Origin: Agmasoma carcini (nom. nud.)
Taxonomy: Eukaryota; Microsporidia; Thelohaniidae
NCBI GenBank assembly: GCA_029232285.1
Contig: JAOXFI010000020.1
Location: 1-64,000, forward strand
Direction: 5' to 3'
Length of the DNA: 64,000 nt
Shown here piece by piece: positions 52,748-62,659 of the stretch; the first letter of the stretch is position 1, and each line of letters begins with the position of its first letter. Under the pieces are notes generated by a model. The model was given only the letters and a program-made list of their open reading frames with translations. It did no database searches and was not told the DNA's origin. Made by a program: the position numbers and the translations under genes.

Positions 52748-53209
52748 CTTGCGGTATATTTTTATTTTTTATATTTAAAACAAAAATTTTAATTTTAGTT
52801 GACAGATCTGCAATTATTCAATCATTTGAAATCTATTTAAATATAATACTATTATTAGTTCACTATTTTATAAAAGATATTATCTATTAAATAATTTAGA
52901 CATTTTTGAATATTCAAAATTGTGACGGAATCCAATTAATAAAAATATCAACTAAATAATGATTTTAATAAATTCAAATGTCTATTATATTCAAAATATT
53001 GCTGTCATGTTATTATAAGTAATTTACTAAAATTTTTTATAGTATAGCGATTTACCTAGACAACAAAAATTTCGCTGTACAGCACACTAAATTACTAGTA
53101 CACACGCCCCATTTGATAATTTCTATCCTTATTAAAATTCGTAACCTTTATATAATTTATTTAAAGATTTGTTGATAAATTATCCATTATTTTTGTATTT
53201 CAAACAATA
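52748..53209. other. AT-rich upstream region of the 51389 gene
   Basis: No gene or recognised repeat; composition changes abruptly to GC-richer DNA near 53200. Confidence 0.5.
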
Positions 53210-53740
53210 AACAGCAAGCTTTCACTGAGAGGCCCACATGTCCTGAAACAAACTTTTTACCCATCGTATGGCCCGTAACCAAGACAACTACATGTTCACC
53301 GTACGCATCGAAAGCTCAGACCCCAAATGCTCATTCAATAAACAGTTTCCTTACAATCATATTAATAGTATCTACATATACTGCCTGGAGCTTAACAAAC
53401 TTCTTCCTGCCCACGCCAAGTCACCCTATTAATAGGAATAATTATTTTCCCTCAATAGTACACAAGTTAAAATTATACTGTCATAAGACACCTTTATGAC
53501 AATGGACTAACCGCCTTATCAGACGGCATTAAGATCCTACTCGATCATTTCGGGAATATTATAAAAAGTTTTGCAGAAATTTACTTATCGCATGACAGAA
53601 GAGCAATGCAAAAAGACGGCGCCACAAGGCAAATCTAAGATCAATAAATCATTAAGTACAATTCCATTTACACCCAACGACTCAAGGGACAACCCATTCG
53701 AGCGATTCACGACAATACCATCTAAAACATAGCCTTTACC
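53210..53740 (+). pseudogene. GC-rich decayed coding stretch, unidentified
   Basis: GC is near 45% here against about 20% around it. Two frames read as protein: from 53269 MARNQDNYMFTVRIESSD, PKCSFNKQFPYNHINS, IYIYCLELNKLLPAHAKSP. After a frameshift, from about 53480, IRHLYDNGLTALSDGIKILL, DHFGNIIKSFAEIYLSHDRR, AMQKDGATRQI. The text ends near 53720 with PFTPNDSRDNPFERF. A related, more eroded copy is at 41945-42130. A gag-like or other mobile-element protein, or a transferred gene, are possible; not recognised. Confidence 0.5.
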
Positions 53741-54079
53741 ACCGACCTACAACAATTAAATAAATTCAACAATATAAATACGAATATCAGCAAGTATTGT
53801 GGTTTATTGATCCAAATATGTTTTTTGATTGTATTTTTATTGACCATTATTGTTGCCAAACAACATAAAAGTTTTGAAAAGGGTCTATTATAGGGCCTGA
53901 GAAAATATTTTAGTCAAAATAATATTATCAAATATTAAATCTAGAATAACAATAAAAGAATACAATTCATGTTGATAAAAAGTTAGCATTTTATTTAGCT
54001 ACCTTCATAAATTTCAAAAATCTTTTACCTTGAACACTCTCCTAAACTTAAAATCATCAAGGTAAAAACTTAACCGCTA
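53741..54079. other. Gene-free stretch
   Basis: AT-rich DNA between the GC-rich relic and a transposon relic; nothing recognised. Confidence 0.45.
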
Positions 54080-54720
54080 TCTTGAACAAAAAGAATATTT
54101 CCTTAATATTTTCTTAAGGAGCATCCAAAGATTCTCAATGGTTTGAGTATGAGCTCCTGTGTTAGGATCAACAAGAAAATCATTGTGTTCAAGCATAAAA
54201 ATTTTTGCAGAAATGAGGCTCATCTTTTCCAAAAATAAGACATGGGTGGGCAATTATACGAAATTACTACTGATGCTTCTGATATGACATCTTTAATCAA
54301 TCAGCCCAATGTTCTTTTCGAACGACTATCAACACATTAAATAAAAATATCATAAGATTGTCTACCGATTACACCAAAAATCTACTGCAGTTTATGCATT
54401 CGTCCTTTACCATACTTTGAATTCCATGTGATGTATTATCAATTCTAACAATGCGACCAGTACCTCCTAGTTTTGAAAAAGATGCATCATTTTAAAATTC
54501 AATTAGGTTCTTTAAAACCCCATGTCACATTATTACATTCAAGTTTGAGATCTCTAAATCCTTGTCAGTTCTAGAAACCTGTTGATCTTTAGCAAATATA
54601 ACGACTATCTTAAACATGTTAAAAATTTAGAGCTCATAACTCGAGAATACCGCGCCATTTCTTATTGAAATTTTAGTATCACATCTGCTACACCCGTGAA
54701 CTCAAAAAACCCCAAAGTTC
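54080..54720 (-). mobile_element. Decayed Merlin-like transposase, copy 6
   Basis: The reverse strand shows KISIRNGAVFSSYEL then IFNMFKIVVIFAKDQQVS near 54690-54580. Next are GGTGRIVRIDNTSHGIQ near 54460 (first Asp block) and HNDFLVDPNTGAHTQTIENLW near 54185-54125. Order and motifs match Merlin/IS1595 transposases. No intact frame. Confidence 0.75.
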
Positions 54721-55054
54721 GTCCTAATTGTATTATACCCTTATTAACTTTTGACCTTTTAGAGAGATTTATAAATTAACAGTTTCAAAAACTTATTGTT
54801 TTAAGCATTATATAAAAAACCTCAACATTGATATTTTAGAAAAAGCCTTAAAAACGAATTAAAAAGATAAAACATCATGATTTTAATTTTAACATTATAA
54901 AGAGCTTAATTTATTATAAAATTTCTAGAAAAAATAATATTATATTTTTGGGGTTTCGGTGAAATTTATAAAGCTTATAATCCATTGATTTTTTCATTAA
55001 TATTTATTTGGTTTTTATATTAAATTTGTGAAAGTGTATAAAATCGGTATAATT
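54721..55054. other. Gene-free spacer
   Basis: AT-rich, nothing recognised. Confidence 0.45.
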
Positions 55055-55213
55055 ATGAAAATCCAATCGAAATTCACCAGTTTTCTTAAAATTATAAAAT
55101 CACTTAAAAACTCAAAGTATTCCGAACAACCAACATTTTTTGAAGAGAATATAGTTTTTATAAAAAACACAGAAACCTACGATTTAAACTATGAAAAATT
55201 ACTCCATTTTTAA
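55055..55213 (+). CDS. Very small hypothetical protein, 52 aa (doubtful)
   Basis: From the ATG at 55055 the frame gives a basic 52-residue product: MKIQSKFTSFLKIIKSLKNS, KYSEQPTFFEENIVFIKN, TETYDLNYEKLLHF. The composition is less AT-driven than the surroundings and would suit an amphipathic N-terminal helix followed by an acidic part. No C-run or AAATTT motif was seen directly before the ATG, and no family is recognised. Could be a small real gene or chance. Confidence 0.3.
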   Translation: MKIQSKFTSFLKIIKSLKNSKYSEQPTFFEENIVFIKNTETYDLNYEKLLHF

Positions 55214-55803
55214 TCTAAACATTCTTTAAAACCTTTAAATAATATATAAATTATATTTTTTATTATTCTTTTCAATATTATTATCATGTATAATGTTTCT
55301 GGGCATAATTCAAAATATTTTTTTTATTTAATGGTATTTATAGTCTCGGTTGGAACTGTTTCTTCTCGTAGACCAAGATCAATATTTCTGACACAAAATT
55401 TATTGATATTTTAAGTTTAACATATGATAATTTTATTAATTTATATTCCCTCTGTCCCTATAACAAACCCTTACCAATATATAAAAATATGCTTCATTCG
55501 TCTTTTATATGATTTATGATCTATAAACATGGTTATTATAAAATTTATATTTAACGTATTATTGTAGACACTACTCATAACAAGTCTTCAAAATAATTAT
55601 ATTTACTTAATCTTATAACTATTACCGACTATAAAATATTGTAAATCTTTTTACCATCTTCAATGAACCACCAATCAAATTAATCTCTATTTTATATCAA
55701 CTTGGTAAGTTGATACCTATCTCCAACAATATATTAAAATATGACTTCTCAAATAATTAGTATAATTTTATCATAAAATTATTTAGATACTGATAAAAAT
55801 AAT
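55214..55803. other. Gene-free spacer
   Basis: AT-rich, nothing recognised. Confidence 0.45.
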
Positions 55804-57240
55804 TTAATAAAGTGCAATATTTAATAAAAACCCATATCCATACAAATATTGTGTATCTTTCCCTTGATAATAAAATTTGTTAGTATAATTTTTACCATCA
55901 GAAATTATAATCAAAAGATAACATACTTTATCAAATTTCTCAAGGTTCAATAATACTTCATCATTATTTACCCTTATTAATATATGTTCCAATATTTTAA
56001 CCATTTTGTAATTGTTTCTCTTCTTCTCATACGAAATAACATAAATTTGTTCATTAATTATGTTTTTTCTTATTATTTTTATTACTTTGTTAAAAACTTT
56101 TAAAATATCATTTTTGATTCTCAAATATTTTATAGTATTCCCTGAAAATTCGTTAATTAACACAAAAGATTTCAAATTTAAAGGTAAATCGCATTTAGTT
56201 TTCTTCATCATTGAATAATGCAACATAGAAAAATTTTCTTCAGATTTTCCATACAATTTCTCAGAAATAAAAATAATTTCATCACTAAAATTTTTATCAT
56301 TCTCAAATAGATCTGAACTAGTTGTTTTATGAATATTCTTTGATGATGACACACTATCACCTGTAGATAGTTCTAATTCCTGTATTTGAGATGGACTGAG
56401 TGTTTCATAATTTAAGTCTGCATTAGGATTACTTAGATCAGGAATTTCATTAGAAGGACTATAGCTTTTATCCTCTGTAAATAATCTGTTATTTACAGGG
56501 GATAACAAGTTGATATTTATTAAAGTTAAACATATTGGATTTGGCACTTTAGAAGTATTGACTACGTTCAAATTTTCGAAGGTTGGCTTTAGTGTGCTAT
56601 TCTGATTCAAATTATCGGAAATATGCATCCCACCCATGTGCTGGTTGCATTGAGTGTAACTATTCCCACTACTGTATAAGTTCATGCTATCCTTACATAC
56701 ATTTTCTTTTTCCTCTAAACCATTAAGTATATATTCATTAGTGGTGGGTGGCGGGTTTTGAACTATCTGGTTTGATAAACAGGACAATATCAAAGGATTA
56801 GAGTATGTTAGGTCGCTGATATTAGAATCATCGTCAGATACAAAAGGCTCTGTGGTTGCCAGTTCTTTTGGTGTTTCTGATATTTTTTTAGCATCTATCA
56901 TGTTGTCTGTTAAGATAGAATCATACATCCCAATAGTAGGACAGATAGAATCCGTTCCTTTTGGTGTTTCTGATATGTCTTCAGCATCTATCATGTTGTC
57001 TGTTAAGATAGAATCATACATCCCAATAGTAGGACAGATAGAATCCAGTTCTATTTCACCTTCATCGTTTGCATACACACCAAACTCTTGTTCTACATCA
57101 TATTTTATCTCCTTAAAACTTTCAGTTTCAGTTTTATCTTCTAATGATCTTTTTAGTCCTGATTTAGAATAATTATTTGAATTATTTAAATTCTCAAGAC
57201 CAAATATTAAATTTGTAAGTAGAAAAATTTTATGAAGCAT
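55804..57240 (-). CDS. Secreted repeat protein with conserved C-terminal domain, 478 aa
   Basis: The ATG at 57240 is preferred because it opens a signal peptide (MLHKIFLLTNLIFGLENLNN). The frame is open 24 codons further upstream to another ATG at 57312. The middle is long, acidic and Asn/Ser-rich, with two near-identical 31-residue units (DSICPTIGMYDSILTDNMID, then an A-x-x-ISETPK end; 93-bp DNA period, 56865-57050). The last 110 residues form the shared domain, with IRKNIINEQIYVISYEKK, RNNYKMVKILEH, NNDEVLLNLEKF and KVCYLLIIISDGK. It is closest to the 59007 protein, which also has an ELESIIPTFGDLHD element like the repeat unit. No membrane helix. Function unknown. Confidence 0.82.
   Translation of the reverse strand: MLHKIFLLTNLIFGLENLNNSNNYSKSGLKRSLEDKTETESFKEIKYDVEQEFGVYANDEGEIELDSICPTIGMYDSILTDNMIDAEDISETPKGTDSICPTIGMYDSILTDNMIDAKKISETPKELATTEPFVSDDDSNISDLTYSNPLILSCLSNQIVQNPPPTTNEYILNGLEEKENVCKDSMNLYSSGNSYTQCNQHMGGMHISDNLNQNSTLKPTFENLNVVNTSKVPNPICLTLININLLSPVNNRLFTEDKSYSPSNEIPDLSNPNADLNYETLSPSQIQELELSTGDSVSSSKNIHKTTSSDLFENDKNFSDEIIFISEKLYGKSEENFSMLHYSMMKKTKCDLPLNLKSFVLINEFSGNTIKYLRIKNDILKVFNKVIKIIRKNIINEQIYVISYEKKRNNYKMVKILEHILIRVNNDEVLLNLEKFDKVCYLLIIISDGKNYTNKFYYQGKDTQYLYGYGFLLNIALY
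56865..57050. repeat. 93-bp coding tandem duplication in the 55804 gene
   Basis: Two 93-bp units, nearly identical over about 85 bp, inside the reading frame. The near identity indicates a recent duplication. Confidence 0.9.
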
Positions 57241-58159
57241 GGTTTGACAAAAAAAAGTATATAAATAGTATTTTTTGATGTATTTATTGGTCACAAAGAA
57301 GGAAACCGACATATAATTGAATTATATGGTATTTAGCTGATCTTTTCTATTATTACTAAGTATCTTAAGATCGATATGACCTACTTATAGTCTTAAAAAT
57401 TAATTAATTATTTTTTGTGGTGGTATTTTATACTAAGCTTGTTATAAAACAATATATGAGCCATACCAAGATTTAAAATGTGAAGCATTAGTAAATATTT
57501 TATTAATTTAACATATAATTAAAATCAAAACTAACAATAATAACATTTCATTATTACACCATTTCAATTTTTTTTATTAATTGAATATATTTTTAAAAAA
57601 TCAAAATTAACAATAATAACATTTCATTATTACACCATTTCAATATTTTTATTAACTTGTGTTGACGTTTCGTATTGAATGGTTAAATTAAAAAAATAAT
57701 TTTATTAAATAATTAATTAATTTTTATTTTATGATAATTCAAAATAATACAAATAAAGTAATCTGATACTTATTGATGTATAATTATAAATTCTTAATAT
57801 TGTATAAGACATTAAATTCATTTACAGATACTCTGAATTTTATAATTTTTTCATGATTTATCAGTTTTCTTCTGACTAATAATAAATTATTTATTGTTAA
57901 GATACATGCCAAAAATTCGAATCATTCGTGTTCATCACCTTCAATTAACATTTAATGATTTATTAAAAGATCGATTCCGCCTTAAGCCACAAAGATTGTG
58001 ATAACACATTATTAACTCATGTTATTATAGAATAATTCATGGGTTTCCTATTTCACACTCAAATAGATCTCTTATATGCAATTGTGAAATCTTTATTTGT
58101 ATATTTAGAGCTTGTTATAATATACCCTTACCGATTTTCTAATTTACACCATGAAGAGG
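57241..58159. other. Gene-free stretch with a 76-bp tandem duplication
   Basis: At 57521-57655 the segment ATCAAAACTAACAATAATAA, CATTTCATTATTACACCATT, TCAAT occurs twice with 76-bp period. No gene. Confidence 0.65.
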
Positions 58160-58510
58160 GTTCTGCGATAAGTCTAAACACAAAAACATAGAGTGGAAAT
58201 AAGCTGATTGAGCTATAACAGGTCAGAGACTAAAGAAGGGCTATGGGGATGCGGATAATACTGTTTACTTTATCAAACCAGACTGAAAACAAGATAAATA
58301 TTTCATCTTATTGATAAAGAAGGACACAACAGGTTTGAAGATATAAGCTGGCTGGTGTAAGTAGAGTATTAAATCTAATCAATAGATGTTTTAAAGTTTC
58401 GTAGTCGTTTTTTATCCACTATCTGATTATTCTCTATTGATTTGTTCAATTTTATAAGTAAATATTAATTAGTTTTGATCACTATCGTATGTTTATTTTT
58501 CATTTGTAAT
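58160..58510 (+). mobile_element. SINE-like family, strongly diverged plus copy
   Basis: GATTGAGCTATAACAGGTCA, GGGGATGCGGATAATACTGT, GAAGATATAAGCTGGCTGGT, and near 58450 TTTATAAGTAAATATTAATT then AGTTTTGATC resemble the family, the last segment sharing a variant form with the copies at 1.8 kb and 61.5 kb. End points unclear. Confidence 0.5.
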
Positions 58511-59006
58511 TATATTGGAACAATAAAATTATATATTTTTATGTTGTGAGGAGGTTTGGGTTATTTTAAGAACAAAAACTATATTCATTATTTATTTAAG
58601 CTGATCACACTTAATTTTACCATTATTTGTTTTATTGATATTTGACATTGTTGCTTAAAACCATGTCTTTATTTTCGTAATATATATTCTATAATTTATT
58701 GAAATACTTTCCAAGATTTTTTAACACAGTGATCTGGTTGTAAACGATTACTGAAGTGATGCCAACTTTTTAGGAATAGGCTATATTGTAATTTGTTACT
58801 ATTCGATGTTAAAACTTAATATATTATTAAACCTATACCTTTATCTATCACAACATTTTTTTTATTTTTACAGAGCTAGAAAAAAAAGATTTATTTAACT
58901 TACATGAGACTACAGGCTTAATAACGTAATGAGTTACTAAACCAACAATCCAGAGGTGCTTCATATAGACCATACGTTCGCGGTGCCAAGGTTAATATTC
59001 ACACAA
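58511..59006. other. Gene-free stretch
   Basis: AT-rich, nothing recognised. Confidence 0.45.
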
Positions 59007-60284
59007 TTAGAATTCTATCATAAATCCTCTGCCTTTAAATTCCTTAGATAATTTTCTTGAGTAAAAACAATGTTCTATTTCTAAGCCTGAAATTATAATT
59101 AGAATATTGGAATTCCTCGTAACATCTTGAAGGCTTAATAAAAGCTCATCATCATTTATAATTGCCATTTTACAATCTAAAATATTAACTAATCGATAAT
59201 TTTGTCGTTCTCTTTTAAATAATATTACATTAATTTGATTTTCATGAATATTCTTTTTTCTTATAATAATTCTTTTGTTTTTAATAACTAAATAAAATAC
59301 TGAAATATCAAAGAATGATAGTTTTTGACTAAAAAACATATCAATTTTGAATCCTTTAAAACTTTTACTAGTCAATGAAGTTCTATTGAATTGTTTTACC
59401 AAAATATTTTCATCTGGTTTGATCAGATAATATGCAATGCTTGTATTTAAACCCGATTTTGATTTTAAAAGCGTTTGTTCAAAATTACCCGTGTAAAAAA
59501 TGATATATTTTTCAAAATCAATATTATTTATCAAAACTGGTGTCTTATCGTGTTCATTTAAGTTATTTGTATTCATATTATATTTTAACTGTGAATTCAC
59601 AAAAGAATTTGAGTATGGTACACTCTGATATTGACGAATTTTTTTTTTTTGAAATTTATAACTTTGATCATAATTTTCAGTAATAGAATCATCTGAAATT
59701 GGTAAATAACATTTTAGATCATTAATACTGTTTATATGCTGTAATTGAATGATGTCATTGTATTTATTATCAATTTCTTGTATTTCTTGAATTTCAGAAT
59801 TATTAATCAAAATTAAACTATTTGTAATACAAGAAAATGGGTTTAAAGAAGAACTTTCTGTATTTACATCATCATGTGTGTTTTTATAAAGGCATTCTCC
59901 ATTTTTTCTGGTAATTGAATCATTTGGAACAGGATTTTGATATGTTCTGTCTTTAGTAGGAAAATAATAGATTTCTTCATTATGAATATTTGTACAATCA
60001 TTGGGAGGTTTGTAGGAATTAAGATGATGTGAATCTTGTTTTTCTATAGAATTGTCATGAAGATCCCCAAAAGTTGGTATAATTGACTCTAATTCGACGT
60101 TGGTTTTGTTATACACAATAATATCATCAAATGTGCATTCTTTTTCTGATTCAACTGATGTGAATGAAGAATATATAGCTTGGTCGTGTTCACATACATT
60201 TTCTAATGCGGTCTCATCATTTATAATATAATTCAAGGTACGATCATCATAACTTAAACACAAAACCAAATATTTAAAAAACAT
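59007..60284 (-). CDS. Secreted protein with conserved C-terminal domain, 425 aa
   Basis: Signal peptide MFFKYLVLCLS, then an Asn/Asp/Ser/His-rich region with two PNDS/ISDDSIT-like motifs and isolated cysteines. From about residue 260 a more ordered part begins: KYIIFYTGNFEQTLLKSKSG. The C-terminal 110 residues carry IRKKNIHENQINVILFKRER, QNYRLVNILDCK, NDDELLLSLQDV and NILIIISGLE, colinear with the 55804 protein. Both genes lie on the minus strand, as does 51389, with about 1.7 and 3 kb between them, so this is a dispersed tandem family. No known domain; secreted by prediction. Confidence 0.85.
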   Translation of the reverse strand: MFFKYLVLCLSYDDRTLNYIINDETALENVCEHDQAIYSSFTSVESEKECTFDDIIVYNKTNVELESIIPTFGDLHDNSIEKQDSHHLNSYKPPNDCTNIHNEEIYYFPTKDRTYQNPVPNDSITRKNGECLYKNTHDDVNTESSSLNPFSCITNSLILINNSEIQEIQEIDNKYNDIIQLQHINSINDLKCYLPISDDSITENYDQSYKFQKKKIRQYQSVPYSNSFVNSQLKYNMNTNNLNEHDKTPVLINNIDFEKYIIFYTGNFEQTLLKSKSGLNTSIAYYLIKPDENILVKQFNRTSLTSKSFKGFKIDMFFSQKLSFFDISVFYLVIKNKRIIIRKKNIHENQINVILFKRERQNYRLVNILDCKMAIINDDELLLSLQDVTRNSNILIIISGLEIEHCFYSRKLSKEFKGRGFMIEF

Positions 60285-60659
60285 GGATAAAAATTAAATT
60301 TTATTTAATATATGTCAATACCTTAAAAAATTATTTATAGATAAAAATAGGAAATATATATTCTCTTATTTAAAGCAACATAGACCGTAAATTTGGCTTA
60401 CACCACCTTAAACTCACAGAGATTGTAGTAAGATGTTATTGATCAATTTTATATCTATTTTACGTTCAAATATTGTTCTTATATATTTTTAGTCTTCTTT
60501 AAATATATTTATCAAAAGATAAATTTTCACTTAAAGTATATTTATGCTTTTAAAGTTCTGTTGATCGTTATAATCTAATCAGTCATCAATTAATAAGTTT
60601 CTAGTCTGCATTACTATGAGGTTTAGTTTATTTATTTGAAGAACTTTAATTTATGTCAT
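60285..60659. other. AT-rich upstream region of the 59007 gene
   Basis: No gene or clear repeat. Confidence 0.45.
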
Positions 60660-61560
60660 TCTCTGAAAAGAATCTTGATCTTCACATGATGCAGATTGAA
60701 AACGTCAAATATAACTTATAATTGAATTATGAAAGGTTTGATTTGTTAAAAGCTAAAGGAATAACATTATTCACTCTAACTAATTATATTATACACCCTT
60801 TCTTAAAGGTATAAGCTAGTTGATGTACGTATAACATTAAGTTAATCTGTTATCGCATTCTATGTAAAATGGTTTAAGAGGTATGACAGTCTACCTTTGC
60901 TTCCATTTTTATTAAAGTCACTTTAAGTGTTTGATTATTTAATAATAAAAGGTTTATTTGTCCAATATGCTTGCCCAGACAAAAGTATGAAATAAGACTT
61001 AAAGTAGTATTGATTGGAAACCTCTCCGCTAATATTCACAAAGAATCTTAATTTTCAATAAACTTATCATAGGAGAAAAACCGAGCCAGCAAGTTAAACC
61101 CCCTAAATCAAACAAAATAATAAAATATAGAAGAGACGAAAAAGAAATTAATGATCATACACTATTCGTGCTTTGGTAAAAGGCAGTAAGAAACTTGATT
61201 GTCATGCCATCTTAGATGGTGACAACAGTAAGGCTTTAAAGAAACTAAACTATAGAATGCGGTTGTAGCTGGGCTTAGTGCTATTACGAACATCAACCAG
61301 CTTATATATTTAAGAAAAGGTGTCTGTCTATCGACTACAAACCAGTTTCCCCCAAGGCCTTGATCTTTTATAGCCTAATTAGCCGTTATTTCCAACGTTA
61401 TCACACTGCACCACGTGGAGGTCTGGATTAATCACAGAGCTAAGTGTATGATTACTAACTAACCATTTTCTTTGAATCTAACTGCTGATGTGTTACATTT
61501 TTGACTGTATTTCTTCTTTTATAAGTAAATAATAGTTAGTTTTGATCTTCATATAAGATA
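60660..61560 (+). mobile_element. SINE-like family, old plus copy split by a younger copy
   Basis: The 5' two-thirds lie at about 60660-60937 (ATCTTCACATGATGCAGATT, GGTATAAGCTAGTTGATGTA, TTATCGCATTCTATGT). The 3' part resumes after the inserted copy at about 61441-61560, with GTTACATTTTTGACTG and TTTATAAGTAAATAATAGTT, AGTTTTGATC. The break falls exactly at the 14-bp duplication flanking the 60938-61440 element, so that element inserted into this older one. Confidence 0.6.
60938..61440 (-). mobile_element. SINE-like family, full-length minus copy with 14-bp target-site duplication
   Basis: 503 bp, closely similar to the reverse complement of 50834-51345 from TTTAATAATAAAAGG to GTCTGGATTAATCACAGAGC. 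Flanked by TAAGTGTTTGATTA (60924-60937) and TAAGTGTATGATTA (61441-61454), 13 of 14 identical. The A-box-like TGGTGCAGTGTGA is retained on the reverse strand. Confidence 0.85.
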
Positions 61561-61818
61561 TGAAAGTTTTCCTACACAAACATTCTTAGCAACATAAAAT
61601 AATGATTTAATATTTATAAATTGAGAATGTCAGAATTATATAAATTTAGCTTTAAATATTTGATTAAGACTTATTCCTTATAATATATTTTTTATAAAAA
61701 GTCATATACCAATACCTAACCAATAAACTAATCACATTTTATATTATGTCTACCTGTGATTGATATGTTTATTAATACATTAAAAAATAAATATTTAAGA
61801 AAGTAAAAAATAATAATT
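61561..61818. other. Spacer before the 61819 gene
   Basis: AT-rich promoter region. No motif stands out. Confidence 0.4.
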
Positions 61819-62493
61819 ATGTTGACTTGTTTCTACTTAGTTGTCTTAACTACACATGAAGATGTAGAAGAATCTTTTAAGAATTTAGCTATTACACCAT
61901 CAGCTCATTATAGTTCTGATACGATTGAAGAATATGATGTAATTTCTGAAGAAAAACAATCAATTATATCGCCATCAGCTCATTATAGTTCTGATACAAA
62001 TGAAGTATCTATAGCAGCAATCCCTTGTAAAGATAATATATTTTCAGAGTATGAAACAAAGACTACAAAAATCACTAGGCCAAATAAACCATCCAGACTT
62101 ACCTTACCACACCTTCATAATTGTGGTGGGTTTACTAAAAATGATGAATTTATACCTGATCCTTCATCTAAAAAACATCGCCCAGTAAGTCTAAATATTA
62201 ATCCCCCTCAGCATGTTTTCCCAGTTCCTACAAATTCTGATAGTGGTCTTGATAGAAATGAAATATATGTACCTGGTAATGTTTGTGAACAGCCCGATGA
62301 AGGTGAGAGTATTAAACAATCTGTTAATATCTCAAATCCTAGCGAATCCGATTTATATTCCTGTGGTTGCTTTAACTTAGATGAAACATCTATACCTACT
62401 ACTGAAGTTGAACATGTAGCCCAAGAAGGACAGTGTGAATATAAAGAATTAAAGAAAGATGAAAATCAAACGGATGGAAAGTTTTTTGATTAA
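61819..62493 (+). CDS. Putative secreted repeat protein, 224 aa
   Basis: Short hydrophobic start MLTCFYLVVLTTHEDVEES suggests a signal peptide. Two copies of SPSAHYSSDT-x-E (about residues 27-40 and 51-64) are followed by a Pro/Ser/Asn-rich stretch. Two related cysteine elements come next: HNCGGFTKNDEFIPDP (about 100) and YSCGCFNLDETSIPTTE (about 190), which share x-CG-x-F, then DE-x-x-IP. Acidic C-terminus. No membrane helix, unrecognised family. In style it resembles the disordered N-terminal parts of the 51-60 kb secreted proteins, but no shared C-terminal domain is seen. Confidence 0.75.
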   Translation: MLTCFYLVVLTTHEDVEESFKNLAITPSAHYSSDTIEEYDVISEEKQSIISPSAHYSSDTNEVSIAAIPCKDNIFSEYETKTTKITRPNKPSRLTLPHLHNCGGFTKNDEFIPDPSSKKHRPVSLNINPPQHVFPVPTNSDSGLDRNEIYVPGNVCEQPDEGESIKQSVNISNPSESDLYSCGCFNLDETSIPTTEVEHVAQEGQCEYKELKKDENQTDGKFFD

Positions 62494-62659
62494 AAAAATT
62501 CTGAATTTTTTAAAAATATTATTAATAGAAATTAACATAAAGGTACGTAGATTTTCTTACTTAAAAATGATCAATTTATCATACTTTACATATTATTGAT
62601 GATAATTATTAGCTTATTCATTAAATGTTAGTAACTAAAGCGTATGTGAGGTACTAATA

